Of a DNA stretch of 8,004 nt, positions 5,222 through 8,004 are shown in pieces. The notes under the pieces are model-generated. The model saw only the letters and a list, made by a program, of their open reading frames with translations. It was not told where the DNA came from and did not search any database. Numbering within the stretch: the first letter of the stretch is position 1; each line of letters begins with the position of its first letter. Made by a program: the position numbers and the translations under genes. Source of the stretch: Planctomycetota bacterium (GTDB taxonomy: Bacteria; Planctomycetota; PUPC01; JABMSA01; JAUWKK01); assembly GCA_030614245.1 (NCBI GenBank), contig JAUWKK010000114.1:1-8004 (forward strand). The letters are read 5' to 3'.

Positions 5222-5824
5222 ATGTTGCCAAGCGTCATCAAGAAATTCATCTCGAACCTCTCTCCCGCACAGATGCGCGCCATGCAGGACTATAACAGGG
5301 CGATGAGGGAGCTCTCGCCCGAACAGGCACAGGAGGTGACGGGACTCATCGAGCGCCTGCTGCAGGAAGAGATAGCCTCGCCCCTGACCACCTGCAGCGA
5401 CGCAGCCGACGAGGCCGCTAGCCTCCGTGCTCACGAGCGTGTCGTCTGCAAATTCCAGGCCACTTTCATCAGCCACACGCCGCCGCTTGGCCGCGCAGAG
5501 AACGTCAAGGGGGCTCTCGAAGGGGAAGTCAGTGATGTCTCACAGGGCGGAATGAGCATGCTCACCACGTTCGAATTGTTTCCGGGTGAAGTGCTCACCG
5601 TCCTGCTGAAGTCCGAAAAACACGTTGAGAAAAAGGTTTACGCCGAAGTGCGCCGCTGCGAGCGGCTCGAAGAAACCTACAAGGTGGGCGTAATGTTCAT
5701 CGCGCAGAAAGAACTGCTCGCCGCAGAACGGGCCTATCGCGTAAATCCCGCAAATGGGCAGGAGCAACCTTCGGCCGCCTCAGGTTCCAGTCTGAGGCCC
5801 GTGTCGCGAAAACCGTCATTCTGA
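5222..5824 (+). CDS. PilZ domain c-di-GMP-binding protein
   Basis: The 200-residue protein has a helical N-terminal part (1-55, with LSPAQMRAMQ and LSPEQAQEVTGL segments) and a PilZ-like beta-barrel at about 68-165. The PilZ signature is present in slightly altered form: RVVCK (73-77) stands where RxxxR is usual, followed by DVSQGG (105-110) matching D/NxSxxG, then a strand FPGEVLTVLL and later YKVGVMFI. PilZ domains bind c-di-GMP and change motility, polysaccharide output or transcription. The Lys in place of the second Arg may weaken binding; this is inference. The C-terminal ~30 residues are polar and probably disordered. ATG 5222 is chosen because GGAG lies 9 bp upstream; the TTG at 5213 directly abuts that site. 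The sigma-28 promoter just upstream links it to late flagellar expression, so a YcgR-like flagellar brake role is plausible, although it lacks an obvious YcgR N domain. Confidence 0.85.
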   Translation: MLPSVIKKFISNLSPAQMRAMQDYNRAMRELSPEQAQEVTGLIERLLQEEIASPLTTCSDAADEAASLRAHERVVCKFQATFISHTPPLGRAENVKGALEGEVSDVSQGGMSMLTTFELFPGEVLTVLLKSEKHVEKKVYAEVRRCERLEETYKVGVMFIAQKELLAAERAYRVNPANGQEQPSAASGSSLRPVSRKPSF

Positions 5825-5839
5825 CTAGTTATTAGCACA

Positions 5840-5901
5840 GGCCTCAGCCTTCAGGCAGAAAGTGCGAAGGGCAACCCTGAAGCCTGAAGCCTGTAGCCTG
5901 T
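5840..5901. repeat. Family C inverted pair after the PilZ gene
   Basis: The left half, AGGCCTCAGCCTTCAGGCAG, is family C in minus orientation. The right half, CCCTGAAGCCTGAAGCCTG, is in plus orientation. Together they can fold into an imperfect long hairpin 15 bp after the PilZ stop codon and could act as a transcript end or stabiliser. There is no T-tract. Confidence 0.65.
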
Positions 5902-6049
5902 GGCAGCAGTCACCCCGTCGGCCCCGCGATGCGGCCATATCCCCCAGATGTGATGTAAATCCGCGAGAGCTGCAACGCCCCGGCGGAACGGCTGATATCC
6001 GCTTCGGCGCATCTCTGCACCGCCCTTTCCTCCCCGTCTGATATCCACG

Positions 6050-6065
6050 CGGCACGGGCTTTGCT
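6050..6065 (+). promoter_or_regulatory. Sigma-54 (-24/-12) promoter of the second HD-GYP gene
   Basis: CGGCACG-N4-TTGCT matches the sigma-54 consensus TGGCACG-N4-TTGCA/T at all but the first base. The invariant GG (6051-6052) and GC (6063-6064) are 10 bp apart, as required. Transcription would begin near 6075, so the TTG at 6061 and the ATG at 6070 would fall outside the message and ATG 6091 is the first usable start. No enhancer-binding-protein site was identified. Confidence 0.65.
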
Positions 6066-6078
6066 GCAAATGAAGGCC

Positions 6079-6083
6079 GAGGT
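6079..6083 (+). promoter_or_regulatory. Shine-Dalgarno site deciding the second HD-GYP start
   Basis: GAGGT lies 7 bp before the ATG at 6091. It is downstream of the alternative starts at 6061 (TTG) and 6070 (ATG). Confidence 0.6.
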
Positions 6084-6090
6084 ACATGCT

Positions 6091-7188
6091 ATGAGCACTG
6101 CAAAGGCAGTCACACAAACTGGCAGAAGCCGCGGAAAGATAGTTCTCCCCGAGCATCCGCCCATGCGGCTGGTGGCTGATTCCGCCGCGAAGGCCGGGTG
6201 CCACGGTCAACCGTCTTCCGTTGGCCGTGTCTCGTCCACGTCCAAGCTCTGCTTCACGTGTCTACCCTTGCCGGAGCCGCGCTGGCCGGCCGACCACTCG
6301 CCCGCCGAGACGCGTGAACTTGCCGAGCTGCTCAGGGCGCCCCGCTTTGACCACGGGCGGCTGGGATCGGTCGTTCAAAGCCTCCACGCCGCCGTGGAAG
6401 CTGGGCCGCTCGAGGCGATGGACCTCCGATACACCAGCGCGAAGCCCGGCGATTACCTGGCCGACCACAGCCGCAACGTTGCCAAACTCTCGATGTTCAT
6501 AGCAAAGCAGCGGGGCTACCAGCCCCCCACCGTCCGCGTGGTTGGCCTGGCGGCACTGCTGCACGACGTCGCAATGCGGGAACTGCCGCGAGAAGTGATA
6601 GCAAGCCCGAAGCCGCCCGAGCCGGACGCTGCGGAATCGCTTTGGAACCACCCCGAACGCGGGGCGCAGATAGTCGCTTCCACCGCCGGACTCGGCGGGC
6701 TGCTGAGAAGTGTTGTACCGACCATCATTCGCCAGCACCACGAGCGGTGCGACGGCAGCGGATATCCGCTGGGCCTTCATCGCGACCGGATCGGCGAGAT
6801 CGCCAGAATCCTGGGCATCGCGGACTCCTTCGAGGCGATGACGAGCCCGAGGGCATATCGAAAGAGATGGCACCCGAGCCGGGCGATGTCGCAATTGCTG
6901 CTCGACACGTATACGAAGGCCCGGGAAGGCATCTACGATCGCAAACTCGTCGAGACTTTCCTCCGAGCGCTCTCGCTCTATCCGGTCGGTTGCCTCGTGA
7001 AACTCAGCAGCGGGCAGGTCGCGCGGGTCGTCCACAGCAATCCCAGAATGCCCAAGCGGCCGGTCGTACGCCCACTACTCGATGCCAACTCCGAACGCAT
7101 TCAACCCGACATACTCGACCTGGCCGAAAGAGACGACATCACCATTGCAAGACTATGGTGGGCAGAGACCGACACGGACAGCAGATGA
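6091..7188 (+). CDS. HD-GYP domain protein with altered HDxGK motif
   Basis: The 365-residue protein has a low-complexity N-terminus (1-65), a short helical segment (66-112) and an HD-GYP domain at about 115-300. Motifs: DHSRNVAKLS (125-134), LLHDVAM (156-162), NHPERGAQIV (186-195), HHERCDGSGYPLGL (216-229), and GIADSFEAMTSPRAYR (242-257). Residues 296-345 form the small C-terminal module (YPVGCLVKLSSGQVARVV) common after HD-GYP domains. His126, His158-Asp159, His187, His216-217 and Asp245 are kept, so metal binding looks possible; the HDxGK Gly-Lys is Ala-Met, which may change phosphate handling. Residues 37-46 are encoded by a family E dispersed repeat. Start ATG 6091 is chosen by the GAGGT site and the sigma-54 promoter. 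The next gene overlaps its stop by 4 bp. Likely role: c-di-GMP phosphodiesterase or sensor in motility control. Confidence 0.88.
   Translation: MSTAKAVTQTGRSRGKIVLPEHPPMRLVADSAAKAGCHGQPSSVGRVSSTSKLCFTCLPLPEPRWPADHSPAETRELAELLRAPRFDHGRLGSVVQSLHAAVEAGPLEAMDLRYTSAKPGDYLADHSRNVAKLSMFIAKQRGYQPPTVRVVGLAALLHDVAMRELPREVIASPKPPEPDAAESLWNHPERGAQIVASTAGLGGLLRSVVPTIIRQHHERCDGSGYPLGLHRDRIGEIARILGIADSFEAMTSPRAYRKRWHPSRAMSQLLLDTYTKAREGIYDRKLVETFLRALSLYPVGCLVKLSSGQVARVVHSNPRMPKRPVVRPLLDANSERIQPDILDLAERDDITIARLWWAETDTDSR
6201..6229 (+). repeat. Dispersed repeat family E inside the second HD-GYP gene
   Basis: The 29 bases match the reverse complement of 7606-7634 with two mismatches. The unit is an imperfect inverted repeat, CACGGTCAACCGT...GTTGGCCGTG. 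It is translated in frame as CHGQPSSVGR in the N-terminal part of the protein. Confidence 0.9.
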
Positions 7189-7382
7189 CGCAACGTCATA
7201 TCAGCGCCGAACGTCATAGAGACTTCATAGGCATACTCTTCGATTGCTGTCACGTCTACGCCCGCATCTACATCAATAGCGCCGGCACGGCTTTTGAAGG
7301 CCACTGCCCGTGCGGCATGAAACGCGTTGTAATACCGATCAGCGAAGACGGCTCCAGCGATCGATTCCTTCAGGTGGACTGA
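7185..7382 (+). CDS. Small Cys-rich protein, probable zinc ribbon
   Basis: This gene encodes 65 residues. Its ATG overlaps the TGA of the HD-GYP gene (ATGA at 7185-7188), so translation is probably coupled; no strong ribosome site is seen. Cys21-Cys22 and Cys41-Pro-Cys43 could form a four-cysteine metal site, probably zinc. The core CCHVYARIYINSAGTAFEGH followed by CPCG and the end SSDRFLQV look like a compact beta-rich fold and remind me of short conserved hypothetical proteins of planctomycetes, though I cannot name a family. Reading the frame upstream of this ATG gives only a shadow of the HD-GYP gene. Coupling to an HD-GYP gene suggests a partner or regulator of that enzyme; this is inference. 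Confidence 0.7.
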   Translation: MTQRHISAERHRDFIGILFDCCHVYARIYINSAGTAFEGHCPCGMKRVVIPISEDGSSDRFLQVD

Positions 7383-7389
7383 CGTCTTT

Positions 7390-7410
7390 ATTAACCTTTT
7401 CGTAGTTAAT
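7390..7410 (+). terminator. Weak AT-rich stem-loop after the small Cys-rich gene
   Basis: ATTAAC at 7390-7395 and GTTAAT at 7405-7410 are inverted with a 9-base loop (CTTTTCGTA). There is no T-tract after the stem, so it is a poor terminator candidate, but no other lies closer to the stop. Confidence 0.2.
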
Positions 7411-7500
7411 GAGAAGATTCTGTCCGACAGCTTGTGCCCGAGATTCATCATCCTGATAGCCCCGTCCCTCCTGAGGCGGGCAGGCCTGTGGAGGGAGTGG

Positions 7501-7538
7501 AACCACAGATTAACGCAGATAAACACAGATAAAGGTGG
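7501..7538 (+). repeat. Family D repeat, single copy
   Basis: AACCACAGATTAACGCAGAT, then AAACACAGATAAAGGTGG, is related to the arms of the inverted pair at 4918-5006. Confidence 0.75.
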
Positions 7539-7605
7539 TCTGGATGCCGAGATGGGCCGCTTACGGTGGGTTGCAGCCCCGCCAAGCCTGCCGCAGGCAA
7601 GCAAG

Positions 7606-7634
7606 CACGGCCAACCGAGGACGGTTGACCGTGG
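7606..7634 (-). repeat. Dispersed repeat family E, intergenic copy
   Basis: Its reverse complement matches 6201-6229 at 27 of 29 positions. An adjacent palindrome AAGCCTGCCGCAGGCAA-like block is at 7584-7600. Confidence 0.9.
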
Positions 7635-7648
7635 CGCCCACGGCGGCT

Positions 7649-8004
7649 TGCAGCCCCGTCAGGGGCGTAGTAAGGCAGCCCACGGCAACGCCGTGGGTAT
7701 AGTTGGTGAGTGAAATCCCAGCCCCAACGGGGCGGAGTAGTGGCGCGAATCGGCAGGCTGGAAAGCCTGCCCCACGGAGAGATCCTGCCACTGCATGACA
7801 AACACATACGAGGCAGGTCCGCAGCATGCCACGGTCCCGGGGGGACAACACAACCGGCTCCCTGGGTGGGCGGATAGCCTCAAGCAGGCAAGCCCTGAAG
7901 GGGCGACGTTAACTTCTTGCTGTACATATGGTTACGTCGCCCTTGCGGGGCTTAAGAAGGGGCCCCGACTCTTACCCCACGGCGTTGCCGTGGGCTATTC
8001 TACT
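7649..8004. repeat. Palindromic repeat array at the right end (families B and F)
   Basis: In order: CAGCCCCGTCAGGGGCG (7651 on), CCCACGGCAACGCCGTGGG (7679-7697), CAGCCCCAACGGGGCGG (about 7719-7735), a family B copy (7752-7775), a long imperfect hairpin with arms 7890-7913 (AAGCCCTGAAGGGGCGACGT) and 7931-7953, and CCCACGGCGTTGCCGTGGG (7976-7994), the reverse complement of 7679-7697. Short open frames here are translations of repeats. No gene is supported from 7383 to 8004. Confidence 0.75.

Noticed and set aside
4912..5231. Minus-strand small frames in the divergent intergenic region
   Set aside because: They consist of family D repeat translation (LICVHLRSS) and cover the sigma-28 promoter.
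6262..7035. 257-codon minus-strand frame opposite the second HD-GYP gene
   Set aside because: The plus strand carries all HD-GYP motifs in order; the minus frame has no recognisable motif.
6642..7184. Upstream extension of the small Cys-rich frame
   Set aside because: This part overlaps the HD-GYP coding region in another frame and gives arginine/proline-rich shadow sequence. The natural start is the ATG at 7185.
7432..7883. Several short frames on both strands in the right-end repeats
   Set aside because: Their sequence (for example GQAFQPAD, CHGQPSSVGRA) is translated repeat, with no ribosome sites.
7501..8004. CRISPR array
   Set aside because: The repeats are palindromes of different families with irregular spacing and no uniform spacers.

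Overview
The window is GC-rich and crowded with short palindromic dispersed repeats. It carries eight protein genes I can support: five on the minus strand (144-4822) and three on the plus strand (5222-7382). Gene content (FlgM-like anti-sigma-28, PilZ, two HD-GYP, HDOD), a strong sigma-28-type promoter and a good sigma-54-type promoter point to a flagellated Gram-negative-type bacterium with lipoproteins. The repeat style (GGGGCGGTTCG..., GGCAGGCTTTCCAGCC, AACCACAGATNAACNCAGAT, GCCCACGGCAACGCCGTGGG) reminds me of planctomycete or related PVC-lineage metagenome genomes. That taxonomic guess is inference only.

Left half (minus strand, in transcription order): a PocR-sensor/HD-GYP protein (4822-3422), an HDOD protein 43 bp behind it (3378-2500), a repeat-filled gap, a coiled-coil lipoprotein (2213-1593), a second repeat-filled gap holding a plus-facing terminator, a CsgG/LpoB-like lipoprotein (1287-577), then a FlgM-like anti-sigma factor (467-144). 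Positions 1-143 hold only two palindromic repeats that I can identify.

Centre (4823-5221): a divergent intergenic region of about 400 bp. It has a tRNA T-arm-like fragment, two repeat families and a near-perfect sigma-28 promoter (TTAA-N15-GCCGATAA) reading right.

Right half (plus strand): a PilZ protein (5222-5824) under the sigma-28 promoter, then a second HD-GYP protein (6091-7188) under a sigma-54 (-24/-12) promoter. A 65-residue Cys-rich protein (7185-7382) overlaps the end of the HD-GYP gene by 4 bp. From 7383 to the end I see no gene, only a dense array of palindromic repeats.

Taken together this looks like a flagellar/c-di-GMP control locus. Two HD-GYP proteins (c-di-GMP phosphodiesterase family) and an HDOD protein would remove or relay the second messenger. 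PilZ would read it, under the flagellar sigma factor that FlgM would restrain. The most distinctive features are the fit between the sigma-28 promoter and the FlgM gene, and dispersed repeats that have entered reading frames and been translated: inside the PocR domain, at the HD-GYP C-terminus, and in the N-terminus of the second HD-GYP protein.
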